Numbered from the stretch's first letter, positions 8,536 through 19,100 are shown. The stretch is 64,000 nucleotides of DNA from Treponema berlinense (GCF_900167025.1 NZ_FUXC01000003.1:132457-196456), one strand, 5' to 3'. Notes: generated from the letters alone by a model not told the origin. A program made the numbers and translations.

Positions 8536-11481
8536 ATGAAAAAATTGAAAAAAATTGAAAAAAAAATAATTTTTGGAGCGTTGTTTTGCGTTTTTACAGG
8601 AGCAGTTTCTTTTGCTCAAAGCGAATCTTCTCTGGCTTTTCAAATGCAAAATGCTTATGACAGCGGATTTTATCCGGGAGTTGTGCTTTATGCAGACCAG
8701 ATTTTGAGTTCAGAGTCCAAATCTGTTTACGAAGCAAAAGCGATGGTTTTTAAGGGCGAAAGTCTTTTTAAAATGGGAAGAATAAAAGATTCTCTTGAAA
8801 TTCTTTCTGCCGCCGAAAAATCTGCAAAAAATAGTCCTGAGCTTAATTCGGCCCGCTGTTTTTGGACTGGCCGCGGTCTTTTTGAATTGAATAAAAACGA
8901 TGCCGCTTTGCCGTATTTTTATAAAAGCGCGGAAATCTTAAAAAATGCAGGACTGGAAAAAAAATCGGTTTATTCTCAGGCAATCTTGTATTCTGGAAAA
9001 ACTCTTGTGCGCTTAAAAAAGTTTGAGACAGCAACAGAGTGTTTTGAATATGTTGTTCAAAACGGGAAAAATTTTTCGTCTGGAGAATATGAAGAAACGT
9101 GCGTAAATTTTTTTGAAAACTGTGTTCGCGCCGGAAATCCTAAAAAATGCGAAGAATATTTTATTCAGCTTGAAAAACTTGGACAAATTGAGAAAATTGA
9201 TTTTTCGCAGGAAGCAAAATACAGAATTCTTCTTGCTTATGGCCAGGCTCTTGAAAATCTTGGAAAATTTTCTGACTGCTATGACTGTTATGTGAAAGTT
9301 TTGACAGAAGGGCCTTCAAGCCTTGCCGCCCTCGCAATGCAAAAAGCGTACCTTGTTTCTAGTGCCCATCAAAATCAAATCAAAAAAGATCCTGCCGAAG
9401 TTATCGAAAAGGCGGAACTATTAAAAAAAGAAAAACCGGAACTTGTCAGCGAATTTTGGACTAGGCTTGCAATCGATGCATTCAATTCAAAAAAATATGA
9501 AAAATCGCTTTCTTATTTTAAAAATGCCGAAAAAAATAATTCAGTTCAGCTAAAACAGCTTGCCTTGCTTTATTCTGCCGAAATAAATCTTTTGACTTCA
9601 AAAGAAGATCTAAAAACGGCTGCAAAAAATTCTTTGGAAATAATAAATTCCGGCTGGAATGAATGTGGTTTTGAAAAAGAAAAGTTTTATTATTCGGATG
9701 CGATTGCGGCAAAAACCAGGTATTTCGGGCTTTCTGAAGATTGGGAAAACTCCTTAAAAACCGCTCAATCCCAGATTTTGAAAGAAAATTCTTCCGCGGC
9801 AAAAAAAACTCTGGTTTATTGGGTGGCTCTTTCTGAATATTCCCTCAAAAATTATGAGGGGGCCTTGAATTTTTTAAATTCCGAAAACTATTCTGATGAT
9901 GAATTTTTGTTTTTAAAAGCCAGAATTTTTGCAAAAATGGGAAAATCGTCTGACGCAGATTCAATTTTTTATGCGCTTGCAAAAAAAGGTTTTCTTGATA
10001 ACGACGGAAGACTTGATTATATCCGCACGCTTTTAAATGCCGGACAATTGGTTTCTACGGTTGAGCAGGCAGAAAATGCGCACGGAAGCGAGTCAGATTA
10101 CATGAAGGCTCTTGCGCTTTTTAACCAGAAAAACTGGCCGGAAGCGGAAAAATACTTTGAAAAATCGATTTCTGATAAAAAATTTGATTCAAAATATTCA
10201 AATCTGGCGAAATTTTATCTCGGATACAGTCAGTACCAGCTCGGAAAATACAAAAACGCCCTTGAAAATTTGGAAAGTTTTGTAAAAAACAGCGGGGAAA
10301 ATGCCCTGAATTTCCAGGCTTTGGCAACAGCGGCAAAATGTGCCGCTCAAATTCAAAATTATCCGGAAGCGGAAAAAAATGCCAGAAACGCGCTTGCTTC
10401 TTCTAAAAATCAGGAGCAAAAAAATGAATCCGTGCTCTTGCTTGCAGGAATTTATTCAGATTCAAAAAAATACGACGAGGCTATAAAACTTTTAAAATCT
10501 TATTCTTCCGAAAAAAACAGTTTTGGCTTTGAATGCCGCTACTTGATGGCGCAGTTTTTTGTTCAAAACAAAAATTTTGCTCAGGCAGATAGAACTTATT
10601 CCGAGCTTTCAGAAGAAAAAAATGCCGGTTTACTTGCAGAAGAGTCTGCTTTCCGTCGCGGAGAACTTTTTTATGTAAACGAAAATTATGAAAAATCAGC
10701 CCAGCTTTTTGAATCTTACCTTAAAAAATATCAGTCTGGAAAATTTTATCCTGCGGCGCTTTACTTTGAAGCGGACAGCCTTTTAAAAATTGGCAGAACA
10801 GAAAAAGCATCGCTTTATTTTATGGAAATTGTCGAAAAGTCGGAAAATTCTTCCTATAAATATGATTCTGAAAAAAAACTGATTGAGATTTATCGTTCGC
10901 AGAAAAAATATTCACAAGCCTTAAAAATTGCAGATAAAATGCTCCTTGAATACGGAAATCAGGCGGAAAAAGACGGAGTTTCCAGCTTAAAACGGGAATT
11001 GCAGGCTTTGAATTCTGGAGCGGACAAGGAAATTTTTGAAAAAGAGCAGGAATATGAAAGTGCCGGCGGAAGCAAAACAAAAAATGGGCGAAAAATCGGC
11101 ACTGAGCTTGCAAAAATTTATTTTGAAAAGCCACAGCAGAAAAAGGCGGAAAATCTTGCATGGGAACTTTTTGAAATTCAAAAGAATAACGGTGATGAAA
11201 TTGAGCTTGCCGGAAAAAACGCTGTCTTGCTGGCAGATATTTTGAGGTCGCAGAATAAAAATGCCGAATCGGCAAATATGTTTTTGGCTGCGGCGGAATT
11301 TGGACGGAAATGCGGAAACAGCGAAATTGCCGAACGTTCACTTTACGGTGCGGCAGAAGCGTTTGATGCGGCTGGCAAAAAGGCAGATGCCCTTTCTACG
11401 GCAAGAACCCTTATAAATCTGTACCCAAAAAGTCAGTACGCTGCCGATGTTCAGAGAATTGTAAATCTTAATGAAAACTGA
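8536..11481 (+). CDS. Large periplasmic tetratricopeptide-repeat protein
   Basis: This 981-residue protein carries a signal peptide (IIFGALFCVFTGAVSFAQ). Nearly all of the rest is helical repeats with TPR signatures: Ala/Gly-Tyr-Ala patterns such as YFLGYSQYQLGKYKNALENL and YGAAEAFDAAGKKADAL. TPR arrays bind peptides or protein partners. Its place between a secreted unknown and a probable barrel protein, with the ExbB-ExbD-TonB genes behind, suggests a periplasmic scaffold tied to the outer membrane. There is no enzyme domain. Base composition is very A-rich from runs of Lys and Glu codons. Confidence 0.8.
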   Translation: MKKLKKIEKKIIFGALFCVFTGAVSFAQSESSLAFQMQNAYDSGFYPGVVLYADQILSSESKSVYEAKAMVFKGESLFKMGRIKDSLEILSAAEKSAKNSPELNSARCFWTGRGLFELNKNDAALPYFYKSAEILKNAGLEKKSVYSQAILYSGKTLVRLKKFETATECFEYVVQNGKNFSSGEYEETCVNFFENCVRAGNPKKCEEYFIQLEKLGQIEKIDFSQEAKYRILLAYGQALENLGKFSDCYDCYVKVLTEGPSSLAALAMQKAYLVSSAHQNQIKKDPAEVIEKAELLKKEKPELVSEFWTRLAIDAFNSKKYEKSLSYFKNAEKNNSVQLKQLALLYSAEINLLTSKEDLKTAAKNSLEIINSGWNECGFEKEKFYYSDAIAAKTRYFGLSEDWENSLKTAQSQILKENSSAAKKTLVYWVALSEYSLKNYEGALNFLNSENYSDDEFLFLKARIFAKMGKSSDADSIFYALAKKGFLDNDGRLDYIRTLLNAGQLVSTVEQAENAHGSESDYMKALALFNQKNWPEAEKYFEKSISDKKFDSKYSNLAKFYLGYSQYQLGKYKNALENLESFVKNSGENALNFQALATAAKCAAQIQNYPEAEKNARNALASSKNQEQKNESVLLLAGIYSDSKKYDEAIKLLKSYSSEKNSFGFECRYLMAQFFVQNKNFAQADRTYSELSEEKNAGLLAEESAFRRGELFYVNENYEKSAQLFESYLKKYQSGKFYPAALYFEADSLLKIGRTEKASLYFMEIVEKSENSSYKYDSEKKLIEIYRSQKKYSQALKIADKMLLEYGNQAEKDGVSSLKRELQALNSGADKEIFEKEQEYESAGGSKTKNGRKIGTELAKIYFEKPQQKKAENLAWELFEIQKNNGDEIELAGKNAVLLADILRSQNKNAESANMFLAAAEFGRKCGNSEIAERSLYGAAEAFDAAGKKADALSTARTLINLYPKSQYAADVQRIVNLNEN

Positions 11482-11506
11482 TTTAGCAAGCTAAATTCTT
11501 GCTAAA
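11482..11506 (+). other. Hairpin between TPR and barrel genes
   Basis: TTTAGCAAG (11482-11490) and CTTGCTAAA (11498-11506) form a perfect 9-bp stem with a 7-nt loop directly after the TPR stop codon. It is followed by an A tract, not a T tract, so it is more likely an mRNA processing or stability element than a terminator. Confidence 0.5.
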
Positions 11507-11548
11507 AAAATAACCGAATTTAACTGATGAGAGGTTTTTTGAAAAAAA

Positions 11549-13225
11549 ATGAAAAAGATATTTTTAATTTTGGCAGCATGTTTTTGCGGAACGTTTGTTT
11601 TTGCGCAGACAGAAGGAGAAGTTCAGTCTTCAGAAAACGAAATCGAACTTCCAGACGTGACAACTGTAATTTCCGGAGGAGCGTTGACGGCTGGAAAAGA
11701 CAGTGTTCCAGATTATAAAAAAATTCTTCCAGATAAAAATACCGGCAGCCTTGAATTGCCGGAAATGGAAAGTGTCCAGAAAAAAGAGCAGGTTTCGCAG
11801 CAGTACGTTCAAAATTCTTCTGACGAAAAAAATGTCTATGCCCAAGGCAGCATTGGCGGCGGTTTTCCGTTCAGTTTTGCCGGCGATTTTGATATTTACC
11901 GAATGAGCGGAAATTCACCTTTTAAGGTTTCGTTTTTTCACAAAAATGCAGAAGATTTTGCGGATAAAAAAGCTGCCGACGGTTATTTTTTTAGAAAAAC
12001 TGGAATTGAAGCGGAAAAAAAATTCTTGAACGAAAAGTCGGAATTCATTTTTTCTGGCTGGTACAAAAATCAAAATGAAGGTTTGCAGTCAAAATCTCCA
12101 GTTTTTACGGATTATCTTTGGAACGACATTGGCGGAAAAATGTCGGCAAAATGGTCTTTAAAAAATGGCTGGTACATTCAGCTTGGAGGAAACGGCTCTT
12201 ATTTTAATCGTTATGGAACAAAATCAGCCTCTGATTCAGTTTTTGAAAGCGAATGGGAAAAAAGTTCAAAATATTTTTCGTTTGTTCCTCAATTTTCGGC
12301 AGGCTGGAAAAATTCAATGTTTGATGTAAATTTCCTCGCAAAATACGAAACCCAGCTCAACGTAAAAGAAACAGACTCTCTCGAAAAAGCGCCTGAGGCT
12401 TCGAGCGCGGAAGCTGTTCACAAGGGCGAATTCAGACTGAATTTTGACTGGACGGACGAAAATGTAAAAGTTTATGCTTCTGCCGGTGTGATTGCGGGAA
12501 ATTCCATTGGAAAGCAAAATGTCCTGTTTCCGTTTTTGCTCGGTGGAAAAGCTGAAATTCCATACGGACTTTCTTTTAGACCGCTTTGTCTGAAAATTGA
12601 AGGCGGACTTGATTCTGTTTTGGAATTTGCCGGAAATCTTGAGCAAAAGTATCTATTTGCAGCGCTTTACTGTCTTTCTTCCGAGCAGAGCGACTGGTAT
12701 GGACAAATTTCGGCTTCGGTTCCTGTTCAGGATTTTTTCAGCGTAAATTTGAGCGGAGAATTCAGAAAAACTGTTTTTGATAACGGAGTTTGGACTCCAG
12801 ATTACAAGACTTCTCCGTCGTCAGCAGGTTTTTACGTTATAAAGCAGGAAAATCGGACTGAATTAAAATCGGTTGCCGAACTTTCAGCGGATTTTGAAAA
12901 ATTAAAGTTTTCAGGCTCATGGAAGTCTTACTGGCTCGATGTTCCGTCTTACGAAGATGAACAGAGTTTGACGGCTTCTGTTATTTTTGAGCCGGACAAT
13001 TTGTGGAATTTAAAGGCTTCCATTACCAAAAATCTCGGAGACGATGCTGAAAAAGTGCCGGTTCTTGATTTTTCTGGTTCTGTCAGAGCCTCAAATTCAA
13101 TTCGCCTTGCTCTCGAAGCAACAGATATTATAAAATTGGTTACCGTAAAGACGAGGGCTTTTGCCCACAGTCAATACAAACAGAATTGCGGACATATAAC
13201 TGCACTTGTAAAATTTCAATTTTAG
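11549..13225 (+). CDS. Probable outer-membrane beta-barrel protein
   Basis: This 558-residue precursor has the signal KKIFLILAACFCGTFVFAQ. After a polar linker of about 90 residues, the sequence alternates hydrophobic and polar residues with many aromatic and Gly residues. Examples are GSIGGGFPFSFAGDFDIYRM and FSGSWKSYWLDV. It ends with Phe (ALVKFQF), a typical terminal strand for barrel insertion. I see no TonB box or plug domain, so it is not an ordinary TonB-dependent receptor. It is 25 nt upstream of exbB in the same operon. No family name is recognised. ATG 11549 has GAGAGG 14 nt upstream, a rather long spacing. Confidence 0.6.
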   Translation: MKKIFLILAACFCGTFVFAQTEGEVQSSENEIELPDVTTVISGGALTAGKDSVPDYKKILPDKNTGSLELPEMESVQKKEQVSQQYVQNSSDEKNVYAQGSIGGGFPFSFAGDFDIYRMSGNSPFKVSFFHKNAEDFADKKAADGYFFRKTGIEAEKKFLNEKSEFIFSGWYKNQNEGLQSKSPVFTDYLWNDIGGKMSAKWSLKNGWYIQLGGNGSYFNRYGTKSASDSVFESEWEKSSKYFSFVPQFSAGWKNSMFDVNFLAKYETQLNVKETDSLEKAPEASSAEAVHKGEFRLNFDWTDENVKVYASAGVIAGNSIGKQNVLFPFLLGGKAEIPYGLSFRPLCLKIEGGLDSVLEFAGNLEQKYLFAALYCLSSEQSDWYGQISASVPVQDFFSVNLSGEFRKTVFDNGVWTPDYKTSPSSAGFYVIKQENRTELKSVAELSADFEKLKFSGSWKSYWLDVPSYEDEQSLTASVIFEPDNLWNLKASITKNLGDDAEKVPVLDFSGSVRASNSIRLALEATDIIKLVTVKTRAFAHSQYKQNCGHITALVKFQF

Positions 13226-13250
13226 AAAATAAAATGGGGGAAAATAAAAA

Positions 13251-13862
13251 ATGTTTAGTTTAATAAAATCCGGCGGAATTTTGATGATTCCGATTATTCT
13301 CTGTGGAATTGCCGCAACTTACATTATTATCGAACGCCTTCTTTACTTTAAGAATTTACGCAAAAACGATTCACTTTTAAAACTTCAGTTGATTGCGGTT
13401 TTGCTCAAAAAAGATTACGAAGCTGCTACGGCGCTATGCGTTGCCTGCGAAACTCCATTTTCCCAGGTTGTTCAAAAGGCGATTTCTGTCCGGAACCTTG
13501 AAGACAAGTATTTAAAAGAAATTGTTGAAACCGAAATGGAGGCTGTAATTCCGCAGTACGAACATTGTCTTACACTTCTTGGAACAATTGCAAATATTTC
13601 CACCTTGCTCGGTCTTTTTGGAACTGTAACCGGAAACATCAAGGCTTTTGGCGTTCTTGGCGCTGGAGCGAGCATGGGAAATCCTGCTGTTTTGGCAGGA
13701 GCAATCGCCGAAGCTCTTGTGACGACGGCAGCCGGTCTTTTTGTTGCAATTCCTTCAATGATTTTTTCAAATTATTTTACGCGTCTTGTAAACAAAGAGA
13801 TCGTGATTCTTGAATCTTCTGTAACGGAAGTAGTCTTAAAATTGACAGGACATTTGCTTTAA
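13251..13862 (+). CDS. exbB: ExbB/TolQ/MotA-family proton channel
   Basis: The 203-residue inner-membrane protein has the MotA/TolQ/ExbB pattern: an N-terminal membrane segment (GGILMIPIILCGIAATYIII), a cytoplasmic loop, then two membrane segments. The conserved stretch TLLGLFGTVTGNIKAF and the LVTTAAGLFVAIPSMI helix are present. With ExbD it forms the proton-driven motor that energises TonB. GGGGG at about 13233 serves as Shine-Dalgarno. Its stop overlaps the exbD start by one base, which indicates coupled translation. TolQ is the alternative name, but the following TonB-like gene favours ExbB. Confidence 0.88.
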   Translation: MFSLIKSGGILMIPIILCGIAATYIIIERLLYFKNLRKNDSLLKLQLIAVLLKKDYEAATALCVACETPFSQVVQKAISVRNLEDKYLKEIVETEMEAVIPQYEHCLTLLGTIANISTLLGLFGTVTGNIKAFGVLGAGASMGNPAVLAGAIAEALVTTAAGLFVAIPSMIFSNYFTRLVNKEIVILESSVTEVVLKLTGHLL

Positions 13863-14266
13863 TGAAAATACGAAGAAGAAGAGGTGTTTCTGCTGGCGCG
13901 GATTTAACACCGATGATTGATGTTGTTTTTCAGTTAATTCTGTTTTTCCTTGTTTCTACGACATTTGCCGTTTTGCCTGCAATCAATGTAAATCTTCCTG
14001 AAAGCGAAACTTCTCAAGCTCAGTCAATTGCTGGAATTACAATTACAGCCACTGCCACAGGAAAACTGTTTTTTAATGACGAAAAAATTACAATTCAATC
14101 CATGGACAAAAAACTTAAAAATTTTGACACCGAAGGAAAAAAGCGTGAAGAATATCCTGTAACGCTTGAAGCCGACGAAAAAGTGACGAATGGAACAATT
14201 GTAAAAATTTTTGATGTTTTACGGAAAAATGGATTTGTTTCGGTGAATTTAAGGACGACTGACTAA
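13862..14266 (+). CDS. exbD: ExbD/TolR-family protein
   Basis: This 134-residue protein has one membrane segment, VVFQLILFFLVSTTF. It is preceded by the motif DLTPMID, whose last Asp is the proton-binding residue of the family. A periplasmic domain of about 85 residues follows. It partners with the upstream ExbB. It overlaps exbB by one base and abuts tonB with no gap, so the three are translated together. Confidence 0.88.
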   Translation: MKIRRRRGVSAGADLTPMIDVVFQLILFFLVSTTFAVLPAINVNLPESETSQAQSIAGITITATATGKLFFNDEKITIQSMDKKLKNFDTEGKKREEYPVTLEADEKVTNGTIVKIFDVLRKNGFVSVNLRTTD

Positions 14267-15277
14267 ATGACAAGACTGCAAAAAAAAAGAAATTTGTATG
14301 CTTTGACAGGAACTGCCGGCATTTGGATTTTTATTTGCATTTTATTTTCTCTTTTTGCGCTGTTGCCTCAAAAGCAGGTTTATAAAACTGTAAAAATTAC
14401 ACTTTCCGAAACTTCAACTCCAAAAATTACAGAAAAAAAACAGGAAGCAGCCCCTCCAAAACCTCAAAATCAGGAAATAAAAAAACAATCGCAGTCAAAA
14501 CCTCAGCCCGAACAAAAAGCATCTGCTCAAAAACCGTCAAAACCTGTTTCTGAAAAAAAAACTGAGACAAAACAAAATATCGCATCAAAAAAATCCTCTG
14601 TTTCCGAAAAACCTGCCGTTCAAACCTTGCAAAAAAGCGTAGACGAACTTATGGCGGAGCAGCGGACAAAAAAAACGCCGGCAAAAAAAGAATTTGACTG
14701 GAGCCAGTTTGATGATGAGGCGGTGGAAAATGTTTCTGAAAATTCCAGCGTGCCAGTTACAGCAAACAGCTCAAAGGCTGATGTTTTTGAAGGAACTGCC
14801 GGAAAAGCTGTCGACAAGGATTCTGCCGTTTTTGCCGGAAGCAAGACCGAAACCGCTGGTTCTGCCTCAGATTCAACTTCTGCTGCGCTTAAAAAAATTT
14901 CTTCTGCGGTTTACAGCGCAAATTTCGGTAACGGCGTTACTGCAAGTTCTACCGTAAAAAGTGCAAGCGCTCCAAACGGAAAAATCGCCCTTCTTATGAA
15001 CGATGGAAGTTCTAGAACTTTGCTGGAGCCTGCAAAGCCGGTAATTGCGCTTTCGGAAGCCGCATCGGCGACAATTGATACGACAAAAAATCTTACGGTA
15101 AGATTTACTGTTCTTGCAAACGGACATGTCGATTTAAACAGCATAAAAATCACTCCAGGAGCGATTATAACATCTCTCGTTCAAAATGAAATTTCGACAC
15201 AAATTTCTACATGGCGTTTTAATCAGGATACTTCTTCGGCAACTGCAAGTTTTCCGTATAAAATCGAAAAAAGATAA
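14267..15277 (+). CDS. tonB: TonB-family energy transducer
   Basis: The 336-residue protein has an N-terminal membrane anchor (GTAGIWIFICILFSLFALLP) and a long Pro/Lys/Gln/Ser-rich periplasmic spacer (residues about 50-190). The C-terminal domain holds VRFTVLANGHVDLNSIKIT and STWRF, matching the TonB C-terminal fold. It should carry force from ExbB-ExbD to an outer-membrane partner. The start directly follows the exbD stop. No TonB-dependent receptor is in the window, and the barrel gene two places upstream lacks a plug, so the partner is open. Confidence 0.8.
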   Translation: MTRLQKKRNLYALTGTAGIWIFICILFSLFALLPQKQVYKTVKITLSETSTPKITEKKQEAAPPKPQNQEIKKQSQSKPQPEQKASAQKPSKPVSEKKTETKQNIASKKSSVSEKPAVQTLQKSVDELMAEQRTKKTPAKKEFDWSQFDDEAVENVSENSSVPVTANSSKADVFEGTAGKAVDKDSAVFAGSKTETAGSASDSTSAALKKISSAVYSANFGNGVTASSTVKSASAPNGKIALLMNDGSSRTLLEPAKPVIALSEAASATIDTTKNLTVRFTVLANGHVDLNSIKITPGAIITSLVQNEISTQISTWRFNQDTSSATASFPYKIEKR

Positions 15278-15287
15278 TTTTTTCGGA

Positions 15288-15316
15288 TTGTTCAATATTT
15301 TGCTTTTGTTTATAAT
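15288..15316 (+). promoter_or_regulatory. Promoter of the HAD gene, predicted leaderless
   Basis: TTGTTC (15288-15293), a 17-bp spacer and a perfect TATAAT (15311-15316) place transcription start at or next to the ATG at 15323. There is no Shine-Dalgarno, so a leaderless mRNA is predicted. Confidence 0.75.
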
Positions 15317-15322
15317 CGAAGA

Positions 15323-15994
15323 ATGTTAGATGGAATCTCTGCTGTAGCATTTGATATTGACGGAACTCTTTATTCTTCTCCTCAGTTTTACGTGCGGATA
15401 ATTCCATATTTTCTGAAAAATTTTGCTTTTTACTTAAAATACAATAAAGTCCGGAAAATCTTGCATCACACTGCGCCATTGCCGGATTTTTATGAATATC
15501 AGGCACGGCTTTTTTCGGAATTGACCGGACTTTCGGTTCCCGAATCAAAGAAAAAAATTCAAGAAATTGTCTACGACGGACTTATTCCATATTTTAAGAA
15601 AATAAAAACTTTTAAATATGTTGAAGAATCTTTCAAAAAAATAAAAGAAGCCGGTTACAAAATTGCAATTTTGTCGGATTTTCCTCCGGAGCAGAAGGGC
15701 GATTTGTGGGGTCTTTCTTCTTACTGCGACGTAATTTTGGGAACAGAACGTCTTGGAGCCTTAAAACCTTCAATTTTTCCATTCGGAATTCTTGCAAATG
15801 AACTTGGCTTAAAGCCGGAGCAGATTCTTTACGTTGGAAATTCCATAAAATATGATGTCCGCGGTTCAAAAAACGCTGGAATGTTGAGCGCTTACATAAT
15901 GCCGTTTTGGCGGAAAATTTTTCACTGTCCTTTAAAATCTGCTGATATAAATTTTTCAAACTATCGTCAATTGACAGAAATTGTGATAAAATAA
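15323..15994 (+). CDS. HAD-superfamily phosphatase
   Basis: This 223-residue protein has HAD motif I (FDIDGTLYSS, nucleophile Asp near residue 12), motif II (ILSDF) and a motif III/IV region (LKPS, then GNSIKYDVRGSKNAGM). It is a soluble, magnesium-dependent phosphatase of the subclass with an alpha-helical cap. The substrate cannot be told from sequence. It precedes the giant coiled-coil gene and starts its own transcript with no 5' leader. Confidence 0.85.
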   Translation: MLDGISAVAFDIDGTLYSSPQFYVRIIPYFLKNFAFYLKYNKVRKILHHTAPLPDFYEYQARLFSELTGLSVPESKKKIQEIVYDGLIPYFKKIKTFKYVEESFKKIKEAGYKIAILSDFPPEQKGDLWGLSSYCDVILGTERLGALKPSIFPFGILANELGLKPEQILYVGNSIKYDVRGSKNAGMLSAYIMPFWRKIFHCPLKSADINFSNYRQLTEIVIK

Positions 15995-15998
15995 TTCT

Positions 15999-16109
15999 AT
16001 GGAATTCTCTAAAAATTTGCTGATGCGGTTTTTAGAAATTCCCAAAAATCTTTTCCATAAAATAAATTATTCAGCTTTGACCGCAATTTTGTGCGGTTTT
16101 GAGCATTAA
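15999..16109 (+). CDS. Possible 36-residue small protein
   Basis: An ATG 4 nt after the HAD stop opens a 36-codon ORF ending TAA 16107-16109, across the TTG start of the coiled-coil gene at 16099. The peptide (KNLLMRFLEIPKNLFHKINY...) is amphipathic with a hydrophobic C-terminal part. There is no clear Shine-Dalgarno. It may serve to couple translation between its neighbours, or it may be chance. Confidence 0.25.
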   Translation: MEFSKNLLMRFLEIPKNLFHKINYSALTAILCGFEH

Positions 16110-19100
16110 AACTTTTAAGATTAAAAAAAAGTCTGTTTTTGGGTGGGTAAAAATGACTCTTCTTGCAATTCTTATTTCTACGGCTGTCGCTGTTGCTGTT
16201 GTCTTTGTTTTACATTCGTTGGACAGAGAAAACAATTCAATGAACAAAGTAAAACATTATGCGGATTCCCGTATCAACCAGCTTGATGAATATTTTAAGG
16301 AACAAACTTCAAAGTTGAACGGACTTTCCGCTGAATGGGACGCACATCATACTTCTGCGGCTGCTGCTGTAAAACGAATTGAAAAACAGATTGCGGATTT
16401 TCAAAATATAAGCCAGAATTTTGACGGCCAGTTTGATGCGGTTACGAACATTGCAAAAAAAGTCGATGCCTACGGAAAAGCCATTCACGAACTTATGGAA
16501 ATGACTGACCGTGTTGAAGAAAATCTTCAGGCGGTAAAAAAAGAAAGCGTGATTGTTGAAAAACTCAATGCAAAAATCGAGTCTGGAAAAAAATCCGTTG
16601 AGGATTTAGAGAAAAAAATTCCGCAGATTATTACAGAGTTCAGGACAAAGAATAATGACAGCCTTAAAGTCCTTGGCGCTGACATGCTTACAAAATTCAA
16701 CGACAAGGCTTCTCAAATTGAAAAAAATGTTCAGGCTGCGTCGGCTCACTCAGAGCAGATTCTTGATAAAATTGAAAAAGGAATAAAATCTGCTTACGAC
16801 AATGCGGCTCAAAAAGCGCAAAATCTCGAGGATGCGGCATTCAAAAAACTTGCAGAGCAGGCAAAGGTTAGAGCGGATTCATTTATAAAAAGCGTAAATG
16901 AACGCACAGAAGAACTTTCAAAACAGCAGACTTTAAAGATTTCAGAAATTCAAAAATCCCTCGAGCAGAGAAATTCTGCGTTTGTAGCTTCAATAAACGA
17001 AAAAACTGAAATTCTTGAAGGCGAGTTTAGAAAAAAAACAGGAGAATTTTCTTCAAGTTTGAGCGTAAAAACCGAAAATCTTTCAAAATCGCTTGAGTCA
17101 AAAGTTGCGGCCCTCGAAAATTTGTTCCAGCAGCAGGTTGCTTCTTTTGACGAACAGATAAAGACTTTTGCTCAAAACACAAGCCAGACGGTTGAAGAAA
17201 TCAAGTCCGAATCAGAAAGCAACGAAAAAAATCTTAAAAATCTCCGTGAAATTTTTGAAAAACAGACTTCAGAAATTCGTTCACGATATGGAAATTTGTA
17301 CGAAAAATCGGTTACCGATGCGGACGAAAAAGAACAGGCGGCTTTTGTCCGTTTTCAGGAAATTGCAGAAAAGCACCTTAATACTTACAAAGCGACCGTC
17401 GAAGAAAAAATCAATGCAATCGAAAAAAATGTAAATTCTCGCGTTTCTGCCTTGAATCAGGAATTGAATGCTGCGGTTGAACAGATTCAAAAATCAATGT
17501 CTGACAGTCAGACGGGAGCGGCCGCAACTGCTCAGACGATTAAAAATGCGGCTGAAGAGGCAAATGAAAAACTCAAAGGTTTCCAGTCTCAGGCAGACGA
17601 AAAAATTGCCAGTATTAACAAAATGCTCAGCGACACTATGACGCGCATTTCTTCGGCATACGACGTAAAGCAAACGGAACTTCTGGCAAATGTTGACAAG
17701 CAGCTTGAAGAATACCGCAACAACATGGAATACCGCTTTAACAAACTGCAAACGACGGCAAGCGACATTGATACTTTGGAAAACAATCTCAGAACAGCGC
17801 TTGAACGTACTCAAAATTCAGTTGTTTCCGACTTTAACCAGTTCTCAAAAGCTCAGAAAGACCAGCAGTCTCAATTTGAATCAGCAATCAAACGAAATAA
17901 TGAAGAAATTACCTCTCAAATTGAAAATCTTGAAAAAAATCTCGATTCAATAAAAGCGACTGCAAGCGACAACGTAAGTGCGACACTTGCCGATTTTGAG
18001 GTAAAATTTGGCGACGACTTAAAAAAACGCGGAGATTCGATTACAGAAGATTTGAATTCATGGAAAAACAGCATGGACTCAAAACTTGCCGTCCTCAGCT
18101 CCGAATATGAAAGTTCAAGACGCGAAATTGAAAATCAGCACAACGAAGAATTAAAAAATCAGCTTTCCGAAATTTCTGCAAAAAATCAGAGCCAGTTGCA
18201 GAATGTGCAGATAGGAATTGAAAATTCTGTTCAGTCTTTGCGTGCCAGAATTGACGAGATCGACCAGTCTGTAAAAAATTACACGGAAGAAAGCCGGACA
18301 AAACTGCACGAAGCGACAGAAGGCCAGGGCAATTTTGTAAAAACTTCGCTCGACGCATATGCTCAGCGAATGGACGGTCAGCTTGAAAAAGCCGAAAAAG
18401 ATATTCAATCAAGACTTATGGAACTTGCAGAAACTGTAAAAGCCCATGCAGACACAAACCAAAATGGAATTGATGCTATGCTTGGTGAATTCAATGTTTG
18501 GCGAGGCCAGTTAAAAAATCAGTTTGATCAGGCAAAAACTATGTTCAGTGACCAGCTGAACGGCGTAAAGGAAAGTTCCGAACAAAAAATTTCTGCTTTT
18601 AAAGATGATTTGAATCAAAATATTGAAAGTTTCAGGACGGAAACAAAAAACGAACAGCTTGAACTTAGCCAGACGATTGAGAATCTGAAAAAAGATGTCG
18701 AAGATTCAATTTCTTCATATAAAGAGCGTTCCGAATCTATTGTCGCGCAGATGAATAAATCTTACGAGGATATGCTCAACGAAACTCAGCGCCGTGTAAA
18801 AGAGCAGAGCGCAGATTCTGAAAAGGTTCTGAGGGAACTTCGTACTAAAATTCAGGAAGCAAACGAGGCCAACGACACTCATCAGGCGGAGCTCGTAATG
18901 AGAATGCAGAACGATGCCGCTGATTTGCAAACCCGAATGAGCGAAATCGACCGCGAAGTAAAAGCCTTCTCGACACAGATGCAGGTTTATCAAAAAGCGG
19001 ATCAATTAAAAGCTCAGCTTGAATCGGAACTTGACGAACTCAAAAACGAAATTACCCGTGTAGAAAATTTTCAGACGACCGTAAATGAACTGTCTGCAAG

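Noticed and set aside
10820-11341. 173-codon minus-strand ORF inside the TPR gene
   Set aside because: Antisense shadow of a strong TPR coding frame. The Phe/Gln/Arg-rich translation is the mirror of Lys/Glu codons.
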